A stretch of 64,000 nucleotides of DNA from Streptomyces sp. ISL-36 (lineage in GTDB: Bacteria > Actinomycetota > Actinomycetes > Streptomycetales > Streptomycetaceae): assembly GCF_018614205.1 (NCBI RefSeq), contig NZ_JAGGOS010000019.1, positions 119,584-183,583 of the forward strand, given 5' to 3'. The position numbers were made by a program, and so were the translations under genes. The notes below the pieces were generated by a model. That model was not told where the DNA came from, searched no databases, and was given only the letters and a program-made list of their open reading frames with translations. Positions 49,859 to 58,558 of this stretch are shown one piece after another (position 1 is the stretch's first letter; each line of letters starts with the position of its first letter).

Positions 49859-50576
49859 CGCGGCCCACACGCTGGTGCCGCCGAAGGGGGACCGGCACGG
49901 CCCCCTGCCCCCGCTCATGCTCACGCTGACGGTGGTGACGGGCCTCGTCGACGCGGTGAGCTTTCTCGCCCTCGGGCATGTCTTCGTCGCCAACATGACG
50001 GGCAACGTCGTCTTCCTGGGGTTCGCCCTGGCCGGGGCGGAGGGCCTGTCCGCGCTCGCCTCCGTCGTCTGCGTGGCCGCCTTCCTCGCCGGTGCGCTGG
50101 CCGGAGGGCGGTTCGGCTCCCGGTTCGCGGCACACCGCGGACGGCTGCTGACCTCGGCCACGGCAGTGCAGGCGGTCCTCGTCGCCGGGGCCGTTGTCGC
50201 GGCCGCGGCCTCCCACGGCCGGGTGACCACCACGGTCCAGTACGTCCTGATCGTGCTCCTCGGTCTCGCCATGGGGCTGCAGAACGCGGTCGCCCGGCGT
50301 CTGGGCGTCCAGGACCTGACCACGACGGTGCTGACCCTGACCCTGACGGGGCTGGCGGCGGACTCCGCTTCGGCCGGCGGGGCCGCGCCCCGGCCCGGCC
50401 GCCGGATCCTGTCCGTCCTGGCCATGTTCCTCGGGGCGTTCGTGGGCGCCGTGCTTCTGTCGCACGGGGGGCTCGGCGCCGCCCTCGGCCTGGCCCTGGG
50501 ACTGCTCGTGGTGACGGCGTTGGTCACGCACCGCCTCTCGGCCTCCGATGCCCCGTGGACCAGACCGCCGACGTGA
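49839..50576 (+). CDS. YoaK/DUF1275 membrane protein
   Basis: A 245-residue membrane protein with about six helices and the DUF1275 hallmarks 'TGLVDAVSFLALGHVFVANM', 'TGNVVFLGFAL' and 'GLAMGLQNAVAR'. The family is a predicted small-molecule transporter or permease-like protein of unknown substrate. GGAAGGAAC lies upstream of the ATG, inside the end of the DoxX gene. It is the last gene of the isochorismatase operon. Confidence 0.88.
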   Translation: MRKLLTDAAHTLVPPKGDRHGPLPPLMLTLTVVTGLVDAVSFLALGHVFVANMTGNVVFLGFALAGAEGLSALASVVCVAAFLAGALAGGRFGSRFAAHRGRLLTSATAVQAVLVAGAVVAAAASHGRVTTTVQYVLIVLLGLAMGLQNAVARRLGVQDLTTTVLTLTLTGLAADSASAGGAAPRPGRRILSVLAMFLGAFVGAVLLSHGGLGAALGLALGLLVVTALVTHRLSASDAPWTRPPT

Positions 50577-50764
50577 ACCGGCCCGGTCTCGGGCTGCTAC
50601 CGCCGGGTCGGGGTCGTTTTCGCTCCGTCGGCCCAGTGGGGCCGTTCCCGGATGGCGCAGCGTCAAGAGCTGCGTACTAGTGGAAGTCAAGTGGGCGCTT
50701 TCTGGCACATCGAAAACAGCCACGGTGGACGCCTACCGGATGTTCCACGAACGGAGACTGTGAC

Positions 50765-52438
50765 ATGACCCCCGACTTCTCCCCCACCCGTCCGGCGGAA
50801 GACGACATAGAACCGACCGCCGGGCCCGCCCCGGCGCCGGCCCAGGGTTTGGCCGTCTCCCCGCCCGCGGCTCCCAGCACGCCGTACATCCCTCCCCGGC
50901 CGACCACGCCCCCCGCTGTCTCCGGTGTCCCGATCGTGGCAGCGGCTCCCGTCGGGCCCGAGTACCCCTACACCGTCGCCTGGGCGGGCACGCAGCGGCC
51001 TGCACCGTGGGCGGCGCCGGCGGCGGAACGCCCGGCCGAACCGGCTGCCGCGCCCGCCGCGGAACGCCCGGTTGAACTGGCTGCCGCGCCGACTGCGGAA
51101 CGGCCGACTGAACTGGCTGCCGCGCCGACTGCCGAACGACCGGCTGAACTGGCGGCCGCGCCGGCTGCCGAACCGGTGACCGAGCCCGTTGCGGAACGGG
51201 TGGCCGCGTCCGTGGCGGAACCGGTGGCCGAGCCCATGGCGGAACGGGTGGCCGCGCCCATGGCGGAACCGGTGGCGGAACGCGTGGCTGCGCCCGTGGC
51301 GGAACCGGTGGTGGAACCCACGCCGCAACCGGTCGCCGAACCGACAGCGGAACCGGCTGCGGAGCCGACAGCCGCCATGGAGCCCACGGTCGCCACGGAG
51401 ACGACAGCCGCCATGGAGGCGCCGGCCCAGGAGGCGTCGCCCCAGGAGGCATCGCTCCAGGACGCGCCGGCCGAGGAGGCGTCGCCTCAGGACTCGCTGG
51501 CCGAGGAGGTGGCGGTCGCCCTGGAGCAGACGAGCCAGGACGAGAACGGCGACGAGGCGATCCACACGCTGCTGCGGACGGCGGCGACCGAGCGTCCCGT
51601 GGAGGAGGTCGCCTCGCTGGTCGCCCGGCTCCAGGCGACCGGCGAGCTGTCCAGCCCCGCGGACGTGGCGCTCCGCGCGGCCGCCGTCACTCGCCCCCTG
51701 GACGAGGTACGGCAACTGGTCGCGCTGCTCAACGCCTCGGGCTACGACCTCCATCAGGCCGAAACCACGCTGCGCGCCGCGGCGGTGGGCCGTCCGATCG
51801 AGGACGTGGTGCAGCTCGTGAGCATCCTCGGCACCGACAGCAGCGACTGGCGCCCCACCTGCGGCGGGGACGCCGAGGACCGGAAGGCCGCGCCCGGCCA
51901 GGAGGACGGTACGCAGGCCGGCAAGGACGCCGTCCCGGTCGTCACCGCCGCCCCGAAGCGCCCCCGAGGCGCGGGCAAGCGGGCGAAGTCGTCGGCCCTG
52001 GACGGCGCACTGGCCACAGGTCCCGGCAGCCACACCACCTCCCCGGCGCTGCGGTCGGCGCTGCGCTGGCCCGCGGCGATCGCCCTGTTCGCCTGCGGCC
52101 TCATCCACCTGCCCACGGACCTCGCCGGCCTGCGTTCGGGCGGCAACCCGGAAACGCTGTCCGTGGTCGTCACCGTGCTCTGCCTGCTGTGCGGTGTATG
52201 GCTCGCCGTACGGGACACGTTCATCGTCTGGGCCGCCGCAGCGGGGCTCGGCGTCGGTCTCATCGCGCTTCACGGAGTCGCGAGCGCGCGTACGGTCGAT
52301 CTGATGGCCAGCAGCCTCGGCACCACCTTCGCCTGGGCGAAGGCCACAGCGCTGCTGAGCGCCGTCGCCGTCGTCGCCCTCGCCGGCTCGGCCCTGGCCC
52401 GTCATACGAGGACGACCGGCGCGGCGGACAGCACCTGA
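50765..52438 (+). CDS. repetitive Pro/Ala/Glu-rich membrane protein
   Basis: A 557-residue protein in three parts. Residues about 75-225 are a degenerate repeat of A-E-R-P/A-E-P units (12- to 14-residue period such as PAAERPAELAAA). Residues about 255-360 hold three copies of a 38-residue helical unit: 'HTLLRTAATERPVEEVASLV', 'DVALRAAAVTRPLDEVRQLV', 'ETTLRAAAVGRPIEDVVQLV'. The C-terminal 140 residues have four membrane helices. N- and C-termini are probably cytoplasmic. GGAGA precedes the ATG. The helical unit recurs in Streptomyces membrane and regulator proteins, but no role is known. Confidence 0.83.
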   Translation: MTPDFSPTRPAEDDIEPTAGPAPAPAQGLAVSPPAAPSTPYIPPRPTTPPAVSGVPIVAAAPVGPEYPYTVAWAGTQRPAPWAAPAAERPAEPAAAPAAERPVELAAAPTAERPTELAAAPTAERPAELAAAPAAEPVTEPVAERVAASVAEPVAEPMAERVAAPMAEPVAERVAAPVAEPVVEPTPQPVAEPTAEPAAEPTAAMEPTVATETTAAMEAPAQEASPQEASLQDAPAEEASPQDSLAEEVAVALEQTSQDENGDEAIHTLLRTAATERPVEEVASLVARLQATGELSSPADVALRAAAVTRPLDEVRQLVALLNASGYDLHQAETTLRAAAVGRPIEDVVQLVSILGTDSSDWRPTCGGDAEDRKAAPGQEDGTQAGKDAVPVVTAAPKRPRGAGKRAKSSALDGALATGPGSHTTSPALRSALRWPAAIALFACGLIHLPTDLAGLRSGGNPETLSVVVTVLCLLCGVWLAVRDTFIVWAAAAGLGVGLIALHGVASARTVDLMASSLGTTFAWAKATALLSAVAVVALAGSALARHTRTTGAADST

Positions 52439-52468
52439 CATGCCGGACCCCGAGGGTCGCCACCGCCG

Positions 52469-52508
52469 GACAGCCCGGCGCCGCCCGAGCGGGCAGCGCC
52501 GGGCTGTC
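52469..52508. terminator. bidirectional hairpin terminator
   Basis: GACAGCCCGGCGC (52469-52481) pairs perfectly with GCGCCGGGCTGTC (52496-52508); the loop contains a further GCCCG/CGGGC stem. It separates two converging genes. Confidence 0.88.
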
Positions 52509-52523
52509 GGTCGCGACATCCGG

Positions 52524-52925
52524 TCAGCACTTCCAGGTGTGGCTGCGCAGGTAGGTGCCCGCCCCGCGGAGGTTGGTCTTCTCTCCCTTGCCGAGGCAGA
52601 ACACCTTGGTCTCCTTGAAGCCGGTCCGGGTGAAGGCGGAGACGGGCATGCCGCTCCCGCCGTTGTTGAACGCCGATCGCACACGGGTGTTCCTGGCCCA
52701 GCCACAGGCGGTGGAGCCCTGCAGCCAGTCCGGGTCGTCGACCTGCCAGCCGCACGCCTTGCCGGTGCCGTCGGTGCCGGAGTACACGCAGAACGCGCCG
52801 GGCGTGCACGTCCAGGGGTCCACCGGAGCGGCCGCGCCCGCGGTGCTCGGGGCCGCCAGAGTGCCGGCCACGGCGGCGACCGTCAGGCACAGGGCCAGGC
52901 GCAGGGTGCCGTTCGTCCTGCTCAT
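52524..52925 (-). CDS. secreted peptidase-inhibitor I36-like protein
   Basis: A 133-residue exported protein: signal peptide to about residue 32 ('AAPSTAGAA'), then a small beta-rich, cysteine-containing domain of the I36/gamma-crystallin-like type ('GAFCVYSGTDGTGKACGW', 'LRSHTWKC' at the end). Six cysteines are likely to form disulfides. The family is named from the Streptomyces metalloprotease inhibitor SMPI, but most members are untested. AGAAGGAG precedes the ATG. Confidence 0.83.
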   Translation of the reverse strand: MSRTNGTLRLALCLTVAAVAGTLAAPSTAGAAAPVDPWTCTPGAFCVYSGTDGTGKACGWQVDDPDWLQGSTACGWARNTRVRSAFNNGGSGMPVSAFTRTGFKETKVFCLGKGEKTNLRGAGTYLRSHTWKC

Positions 52926-53067
52926 GAAAGCTCCTTCTCTTCGTTTCGGTTCCGGGCAGGCCGCATGACGGGCCCGCCCGCGTGGACACGAGGGCTCGTC
53001 GTTCCGTGGTGGGGGGGTGGGGCGCACATGTGCCGGCCGGAGGCGCTGTGCCGGATTCGAGGTGGAG

Positions 53068-53124
53068 GCGTCAGCGCGTCAGGACGTCTGCGGCGCGTCA
53101 GGGCGTCTGCGGCGCGTCAGCGCG
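53068..53124. repeat. GCGTCAG/GCGTCTGCGG tandem repeat
   Basis: Two units of about 19 bp (GCGTCAGGACGTCTGCGGC and GCGTCAGGGCGTCTGCGGC) and a third, longer degenerate copy lie immediately downstream of the TetR stop. They are too short and irregular for CRISPR. Confidence 0.6.
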
Positions 53125-53859
53125 TCATGGCGTCTGCGGGGCAGGCGGCTCGTACTGGTCGGCGAGCCCGAGGCCGCTCACGATGTCCCGCATGAGCAGC
53201 TCGAACATGGGCTCCTGGTCACCGAAGAGCGGGGCGAAGTGCCCGAAGGCCTCCAGGGCGACCTGTCCGTAGAGGGAGCGCCAGCAGCCGAGCATGACCG
53301 CCGCCGCCTCCGGCGGCAGGTCGACGCCGGTGTCCTCCACGTAGTCGTGCATCTGGCGCAGCAGCCGCGGCTCCAACTCCGCCACGGGCGGAACCGGGTA
53401 GCGGCGAGCCGCCCAGAGCTCCACGAAGACCGGACCCCACACTCCGGCCAGCCGCCGGATCCAGAGCGTCGTCAGGGTCGCGTGCGCCTCCCCGGCGGCC
53501 ACGGCCGGCGTGCCGAAGAGGAAGTAGAACTCCCGTCGACGACCGATCGCCCAGGACCGCAGGACACGGCTGGGAGCGATCATCCGCATCGCGAAGTTGT
53601 CGTTCGGACAGCGCGCGGCGGCCTTCGTCAGCTCGTCGACCAGCTCGTCGACGATGTCGTCCGCGACCCGGGCGACGATGTCCGGGAGGCCGCGCTCGAA
53701 GTGGTGGTAGAGCGCCGCAGGCGTCACGCCGACCTGGCGCGCGACTTCCGTGAGGGTCAGCGTCTCGACACCGCTCTCGACGATGACCTTCCGCGCCGCC
53801 GCCCGTACTTCGGCGGACATCTCGGCCCGCAGACGGGCGCGTCGCCCTCCTGCTGCCAC
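53125..53859 (-). CDS. TetR/AcrR-family regulator
   Basis: A 244-residue regulator. The N-terminal helix-turn-helix is complete ('LTEVARQVGVTPAALYHHF') and the C-terminal part fits the WHG-type ligand-binding domain ('VWGPVFVELWAARRYP'). GTG 53859 begins a short Arg-rich arm. It is unlinked to any efflux gene here; nothing divergent follows within 150 bp except the end of the L,D-transpeptidase. It is the only TetR protein in the window, so a link to the orphan palindromes at 12110 should not be assumed. Confidence 0.9.
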   Translation of the reverse strand: MAAGGRRARLRAEMSAEVRAAARKVIVESGVETLTLTEVARQVGVTPAALYHHFERGLPDIVARVADDIVDELVDELTKAAARCPNDNFAMRMIAPSRVLRSWAIGRRREFYFLFGTPAVAAGEAHATLTTLWIRRLAGVWGPVFVELWAARRYPVPPVAELEPRLLRQMHDYVEDTGVDLPPEAAAVMLGCWRSLYGQVALEAFGHFAPLFGDQEPMFELLMRDIVSGLGLADQYEPPAPQTP

Positions 53860-54015
53860 CGGTGAGCCCCCTCCGTCTCAGGATCCACTCGCTCCTGGGA
53901 CGCGACGCACGACAGACGTCCCTCGGGGAGCGTACCGGCGGCGGGCGGGTAGGGAGGGCAACCCCGAGCCCGTACATACATCCGTGCGCTGGCCACCGGC
54001 GGACGGGCGGCGCCG

Positions 54016-54615
54016 TCAGGAGACGACGCGCAGATGGGTGGGCCAGCCGGGCTTGAGGTGCTTGAACAGTTCCTTGATGTGCTTCGGGTGCAGTTTGACG
54101 CAGCCGTTGGACCTGTAGTCGCCGGGGCCGTCCCAACGGCGCCGTTCGGTGCGCCCCTGCGTTCCGTCGCGGTTCATCTCCGAGTGGATGAACATCTCGG
54201 TGCGCTTCACCGTCCCCTTGGAGCACCGCATGTCCTCCAGATAGACGGCGTAGCCCTTGACCAGGTCGCCGTTGTAGTTCGTGGACTTCAGCCTGATCCG
54301 CCAGTTGCCGTTGGGCATCCAGCCCTTGTTGCGCACGCAGTCGTCCTTGACGCCCGTGCCCGACCCCGCCCGGTAGCTGATCGTCGGCTTGCCCTTCCGA
54401 TGGAGGTACAGCCGCGAATCGGACGGGTCGGAGGGGTTCTTGTCGAAGACCAGCGATACGGGGGGCTCGGCAGCCGCCCTCGCAGCCCCCGCGGTCGGCC
54501 GGGCCGCCCTCTCCGGGCTCGCGTCGGCGGCTGCCGCCGTCATCGTCACCGATGCCACCGCCACCGCCACCGCCAGGGCCACCACTCCACATGCTCCGTG
54601 CTCGATCGGCTTCAC
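54016..54615 (-). CDS. secreted L,D-transpeptidase
   Basis: A 199-residue exported YkuD-type enzyme that crosslinks peptidoglycan or trims it outside the membrane. The signal peptide covers about residues 1-33 ('VVALAVAVAVASVTMTAAAA'). The catalytic motif is in 'HSEMNRDG' and 'SNGCVKLHP', with the active Cys in the SNGC box and a His 20-25 residues before it. GTG 54615 has AAAGG eight bases ahead. It is divergent from the sigma-CAP fusion gene across 336 bp, which may link the two to cell-wall stress. Confidence 0.88.
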   Translation of the reverse strand: MKPIEHGACGVVALAVAVAVASVTMTAAAADASPERAARPTAGAARAAAEPPVSLVFDKNPSDPSDSRLYLHRKGKPTISYRAGSGTGVKDDCVRNKGWMPNGNWRIRLKSTNYNGDLVKGYAVYLEDMRCSKGTVKRTEMFIHSEMNRDGTQGRTERRRWDGPGDYRSNGCVKLHPKHIKELFKHLKPGWPTHLRVVS

Positions 54616-54951
54616 AGGCTCACCTTTCCCTTGCTCGCGCGGCACCCGAGTCCCACGAGTCCGCGCCCTGACAGACGGCACGCACGGCTTCGGGCGGCGT
54701 CCCACGCCGACCGAAGTCGATGCCAGGTAAAGGGTCTTTAGAAACCAGTGCCGCTTCAAAGAGTTATGCCCTGTTACCAACCGTCTGGCGGGAGCGCGTC
54801 CTGCTACGCTCCGCTGCCGCACCACCCGCGCGCCGCCTTCACCACCGGCGCACCGCAGATCCGTCGCGGATTTCTCGGCGTTTCCTGTTATCGGGCGCAC
54901 GGCCCGGGGTCTCCCGAGTGTTGGGCACCGACAACAGGCGGGACAGGCAGG
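54616..54951. other. 336-bp divergent intergenic region
   Basis: It separates the L,D-transpeptidase and the sigma-CAP fusion and must hold both promoters. A locally AT-rich stretch at 54728-54785 (AAGGGTCTTTAGAAACC, CAAAGAGTTATGCCCTG, GTTACCAACC) is the likely core. I could not fix a -35/-10 pair with confidence; no hairpin or palindrome stands out. Confidence 0.4.
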
Positions 54952-56763
54952 ATGAACCAGGGCATGAGTGGACAGACCGGTACGGAGCTGGTCAGGGCGG
55001 CGCAGGGCGGAGACCTGTGGGCGCAGGACCGGCTCATCGCCGACCACCTGCCGCTGGTCCACAACATCGTGGGCCGGGCGATGAACGGCCACCACGACGT
55101 CGACGACGTCGTGCAGGAGACCATGCTGCGCGCGCTCGACGGGCTCGGCGGCCTGCGCTCGCCGGACGCCTTCCGGTCCTGGCTGGTGGCCATCGCCATG
55201 AACAGCATTCGCGGCCACTGGCACAGGCAGCAGTCCGGCTTCCGTACGGGCGTCCTCGACGAAGCCCACGATCTCGCCCAGCCGGGCGCCGACTTCGTGG
55301 ACCTGACCGTGGCCCGGCTCGACCTGTCCGGCCAGCGGCGCGAGACGGCCGAGGCGACCCGCTGGATGGAACCGGACGACAGCGCCCTGTTGTCCCTGTG
55401 GTGGCTGGAATGCGCGGGCGAGCTGACCCGGTACGAAGTGGCGGCCGCACTCGGGCTGTCCACGCAGCACACCGCCGTCCGGGTCCAGCGGATGAAGGCG
55501 CAGCTGGAGGCGGCCCGGGTCGTCGTACGGGCCCTGTCGGAGAACCCGCTCTGCCCCGCGCTGCGGTCCGAGCTCGGCGGGTGGGACGGTCGCCCCTCCG
55601 CGCTGTGGCGCAAACGAATAGCCCGGCACGCCCGCGGCTGTGCTCACTGCGCGGGCCTGTGGAGCGGCCTGGTCCCGGCCGAGGGGCTCCTCGCGGGTCT
55701 GCTGCTGGTGCCCCCGTCGGCGGCGCTGCTCGCGAGCGTCCGAGAGAGCGCCGGTTTCGGCCTCGCCGCCGCGTCCGCCCCGCTGCCCACGGCTGCCGAC
55801 GGGATCGGCGGATCGTACGGGATCGGCGGATCGTACGAGCCCGGGGGAGCGTACGAGGCGGGGCGGGCGTACGAGGCGGGGGAAGCGTACGAGTCGGGCG
55901 GGGCAGCCGAGGCGGGTGAAGCGCAGGGGGCCACCGCGCCGTACGGAGCCCGGGCCACCGGAGTCGTCGCCGGGCCGGGCCCGCGCGGCGCCCGTCGAAG
56001 GCTTCGGCAACAGCGCCGCGGGCGCCGGCGGGCGGTCGTCGCCGGAGCCGTCGCGGTGGTGGCCGTCACCGGCGGGTCGTTCTCCGTGATCAGCGGGCCC
56101 GAGGGCGGCGTGGAGGCCGGGGACGCGGCACGCGTCGCGGTTCCCGGGGCCGTGCTGCCCACCTCGGCCGAGCCGGCCGGCTCCTCGGCCGGCTCCTCGG
56201 ACACCGCCTCGGCCACTCCTTCGCCGTCCATGACGCCGACCCCCGGCAAGACTCCCTCCCCGCGGGTGAGCCGCGCCCCGCAACCCTCGCCCCCGCGGAC
56301 CGCCACCCCGCCCACCTCGGCCCCCGCGCCCCGCCCGAAGGCGACCGGCACCAACGGCACCAACGGCACCGGCGGCTCCGCGGCGGACTCCACCGCCCAG
56401 CAGGTGATCGACCTCGTCAACTCCGAAAGGGCCGAAGCGGGGTGCGGGGCGCTGACCGAGCACGCCCTGCTGACCAAGGCAGCCCAAGGCCATTCCGACG
56501 ACATGGCCGCGCGGGACTTCTTCGACCACACCAACCCCGACGGCGACGGCCCGGGCGAGCGGGTCACGGCCGTCGGATACCCCTGGTCCACCTACGGCGA
56601 GAACATCGCGAAGGGCCAGCGCACCGCGGCGCAGGTGATGGAGTCCTGGATGAACAGCCCCGGTCACCGGGCGAACATCCTCAACTGCTCCTTCAAGGAG
56701 ATCGGGATCGGCATCCACTCCGGGGGCGGCCCCTACTGGACCCAGGTCTTCGGGGCACGCTGA
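54952..56763 (+). CDS. ECF-type sigma factor fused to zinc anti-sigma motif, membrane helix and CAP domain
   Basis: A 603-residue chimera. Residues about 25-95 are sigma region 2 ('DDVVQETMLRALDGLGGL'), about 135-185 region 4 ('YEVAAALGLSTQHTAVRVQR'). Then comes H226-x3-C230-x2-C233 ('HARGCAHC'), the zinc-binding signature of ZAS anti-sigma factors. A Gly/Tyr/Glu-rich linker leads to a membrane helix at about 360-380 ('VVAGAVAVVAVTGGSFSVI'), a Ser/Thr/Pro-rich stalk, and a CAP/SCP domain from about 480 ('NSERAEAGCGALTEHALL', 'SWMNSPGHRANILNC'). The sigma part would be cytoplasmic and the CAP domain outside. Start at ATG 54952, GGCAGG upstream. Confidence 0.9.
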   Translation: MNQGMSGQTGTELVRAAQGGDLWAQDRLIADHLPLVHNIVGRAMNGHHDVDDVVQETMLRALDGLGGLRSPDAFRSWLVAIAMNSIRGHWHRQQSGFRTGVLDEAHDLAQPGADFVDLTVARLDLSGQRRETAEATRWMEPDDSALLSLWWLECAGELTRYEVAAALGLSTQHTAVRVQRMKAQLEAARVVVRALSENPLCPALRSELGGWDGRPSALWRKRIARHARGCAHCAGLWSGLVPAEGLLAGLLLVPPSAALLASVRESAGFGLAAASAPLPTAADGIGGSYGIGGSYEPGGAYEAGRAYEAGEAYESGGAAEAGEAQGATAPYGARATGVVAGPGPRGARRRLRQQRRGRRRAVVAGAVAVVAVTGGSFSVISGPEGGVEAGDAARVAVPGAVLPTSAEPAGSSAGSSDTASATPSPSMTPTPGKTPSPRVSRAPQPSPPRTATPPTSAPAPRPKATGTNGTNGTGGSAADSTAQQVIDLVNSERAEAGCGALTEHALLTKAAQGHSDDMAARDFFDHTNPDGDGPGERVTAVGYPWSTYGENIAKGQRTAAQVMESWMNSPGHRANILNCSFKEIGIGIHSGGGPYWTQVFGAR

Positions 56764-56765
56764 AC

Positions 56766-56837
56766 GGCGCCTCCGGCGGCGCCTCCGGCGGCGCCTCCGG
56801 CGGCGCCTCCGGCGGCGCCTCCGGTGGCGCCTCCCGC
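56766..56837. repeat. six tandem copies of a 12-bp unit
   Basis: GGCGCCTCCGGC is repeated four times exactly and twice with one change, starting two bases after the stop of the sigma-CAP gene. In the same frame it would read Ala-Pro-Pro-Ala repeats beyond the TGA. It does not look like a terminator. Confidence 0.85.
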
Positions 56838-56925
56838 GGCGCATCGCCACGCAGACGGCCCATGACCCGGTCCGCCCGAGTGCGGGGACAGGCCGCGGGT
56901 AACGGCACAACAGGAGGACGATGCC

Positions 56926-58539
56926 GTGACCCACGCAGACTGGCTCCTGACGACCGGTGAACGCGGCAACACCGCGACGCGCCTGGACCGGCGACGCCCG
57001 CACGGGGAGGCCTGGTCCGAAGGGAACGAGGCCCGCCCTCTGATCCACGGCGCCGCCTACTTCGCCGAGCTCCTGGCAGCCGTCCGCGCCATGCGCGCGG
57101 GCGATCTGCTTCTGTTCACCGACTGGCGCGGCGATCCCGACGAACGACTCGACGGAGCCGGCACCGAGATCGGCGCGGTCCTGTGCGGGGCGGCCGAGCG
57201 CGGCGTCATCGTCAAGGGCCTTCTGTGGCGCTCCCACCTGGACAACCTCCACTTCAGCGAGGAGGAGAACCGCCATCTCGGTGCGGAGATCGAGCAGGCG
57301 GGAGGCGAGTGCCTGCTCGACATGCGGGTACGGCCCGGCGGCTCGCACCACCAGAAACTGGTGGTGCTGCGCCACCCCGGCCGGCCGGAGCGGGATGTCG
57401 CCTACGTCGGAGGGATCGACCTCTGCCACAACCGCAACGACGACGCCACCCACCGCGGCGACCGCCAGTCGGCCCCGCTGGCCCCCGAGTACGGCCCGCA
57501 TCCGCCCTGGCACGACGTCCAGCTCGCCCTCCGCGGCCCGGCCGTCGGCGATGTCGAGGCCGTCTTCCGCGAGCGGTGGGAGGACCCCGCTCCGCTCTCC
57601 CGCAGCCCGCTCGCCCGCCTGCGGTCACTGGCCCACGGGGACGACCCCGACGCGGGCGAGCTGCCGCCGCAGGCCGCCGACCCGGCGCCCTGCGGCACCC
57701 ACACCGTGCAGGTGCTGCGGACCTACCCGAACCGGCTGCTGGGCGGCTACCCCTTCGCCCCCGACGGGGAGCGCAGCATCGCGCGGGCATACCTCAAGGC
57801 GCTGCGGCGGGCCCGGGCGCTGATCTACCTCGAGGACCAGTACCTGTGGTCCCCGCGGGTGATCGCCTCCTTCGCCGAGGCGCTCCGCAGGCACCCACGG
57901 CTGCTGCTGCTCGCTGTCATCCCCTCGGTCCCCGAACAGAACGGCCGGCTCACCCGCCCCATGAACCTGATCGGGAGGATCACCGCCCTCGACGAGCTCC
58001 GCCGGGCCGGCGGCGACCGGGTCGCGGTGTACAGCCTGGAGAACCACGGCGGAGACCTTGTCTACGTCCACGCCAAGGTGTGTGTGATCGACGACGTCTG
58101 GGCGTCCGTCGGCTCCGACAACATCAACCTCCGCTCGTGGACCCATGACTCGGAACTCAGCTGCGCCGTCCTCGACCGGAGCGCGGACACCCGCCGGCCG
58201 CACGACCCGGGAGGACTGGGAGACGGCGCGCGTCCCTTCGCCCGGGAGCTGCGCCTCGCGCTCATGCGCGAGCACCTGGACGCCGAGGACACCGGGACCC
58301 GGTCACCGGACGCGCTGTGCGACCCCGCTGTCGCCTTCGGCGCCTTCGAAGAGGCCGCCCGCACGCTGGACGCCTGGCACGAGGGCGGCTGTCGCGGTCC
58401 CCGGCCGCCCGGCCGCCTCCGTCGGTACGCCCCGCCCGAACTCTCCAGGACCCAGCGGGCGCTCGCGACTCCTCTGCACCACGTTCTGGTCGACCCCGAC
58501 GGCCGTCCACTGAGGTTGCGCCGCCGTAACGCCTTCTGA
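56926..58539 (+). CDS. phospholipase-D-like protein
   Basis: A 537-residue protein with two PLD catalytic boxes. The second is canonical H-x-K-x4-D ('YVHAKVCVIDD', then 'GSDNINLRS'). The first reads 'SHHQKLVVLR', with Arg where Asp is expected, followed by 'YVGGIDLCHNR'. PLD-fold enzymes cleave or transfer phosphatidyl groups, including cardiolipin synthesis. No signal peptide or membrane helix is seen, so it acts in the cytoplasm or at the inner face of the membrane. AGGAGG lies ahead of the GTG at 56926. Confidence 0.88.
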   Translation: MTHADWLLTTGERGNTATRLDRRRPHGEAWSEGNEARPLIHGAAYFAELLAAVRAMRAGDLLLFTDWRGDPDERLDGAGTEIGAVLCGAAERGVIVKGLLWRSHLDNLHFSEEENRHLGAEIEQAGGECLLDMRVRPGGSHHQKLVVLRHPGRPERDVAYVGGIDLCHNRNDDATHRGDRQSAPLAPEYGPHPPWHDVQLALRGPAVGDVEAVFRERWEDPAPLSRSPLARLRSLAHGDDPDAGELPPQAADPAPCGTHTVQVLRTYPNRLLGGYPFAPDGERSIARAYLKALRRARALIYLEDQYLWSPRVIASFAEALRRHPRLLLLAVIPSVPEQNGRLTRPMNLIGRITALDELRRAGGDRVAVYSLENHGGDLVYVHAKVCVIDDVWASVGSDNINLRSWTHDSELSCAVLDRSADTRRPHDPGGLGDGARPFARELRLALMREHLDAEDTGTRSPDALCDPAVAFGAFEEAARTLDAWHEGGCRGPRPPGRLRRYAPPELSRTQRALATPLHHVLVDPDGRPLRLRRRNAF

Positions 58540-58558
58540 AGGCGCCGGGTGGGGAAAT

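Noticed and set aside
53068..53124. Possible CRISPR array
   Set aside because: Units of about 19 bp lie head to tail without spacers; they are simple tandem repeats.
12110..53859. TetR gene at 53859 as repressor of the palindromes at 12110
   Set aside because: They are 41 kb apart and no copy of the TGTTAGAC site was seen near the TetR gene.
56766..56837. Possible CRISPR or terminator
   Set aside because: A 12-bp direct repeat without spacers and without stable self-pairing as a terminator.
54016..57513. 1165-codon minus-strand frame ending with the L,D-transpeptidase
   Set aside because: Only the last 199 codons are protein-like; the upstream part is antisense to the sigma-CAP and PLD genes. 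GTG 54615 with a ribosome-binding site and signal peptide is the start.
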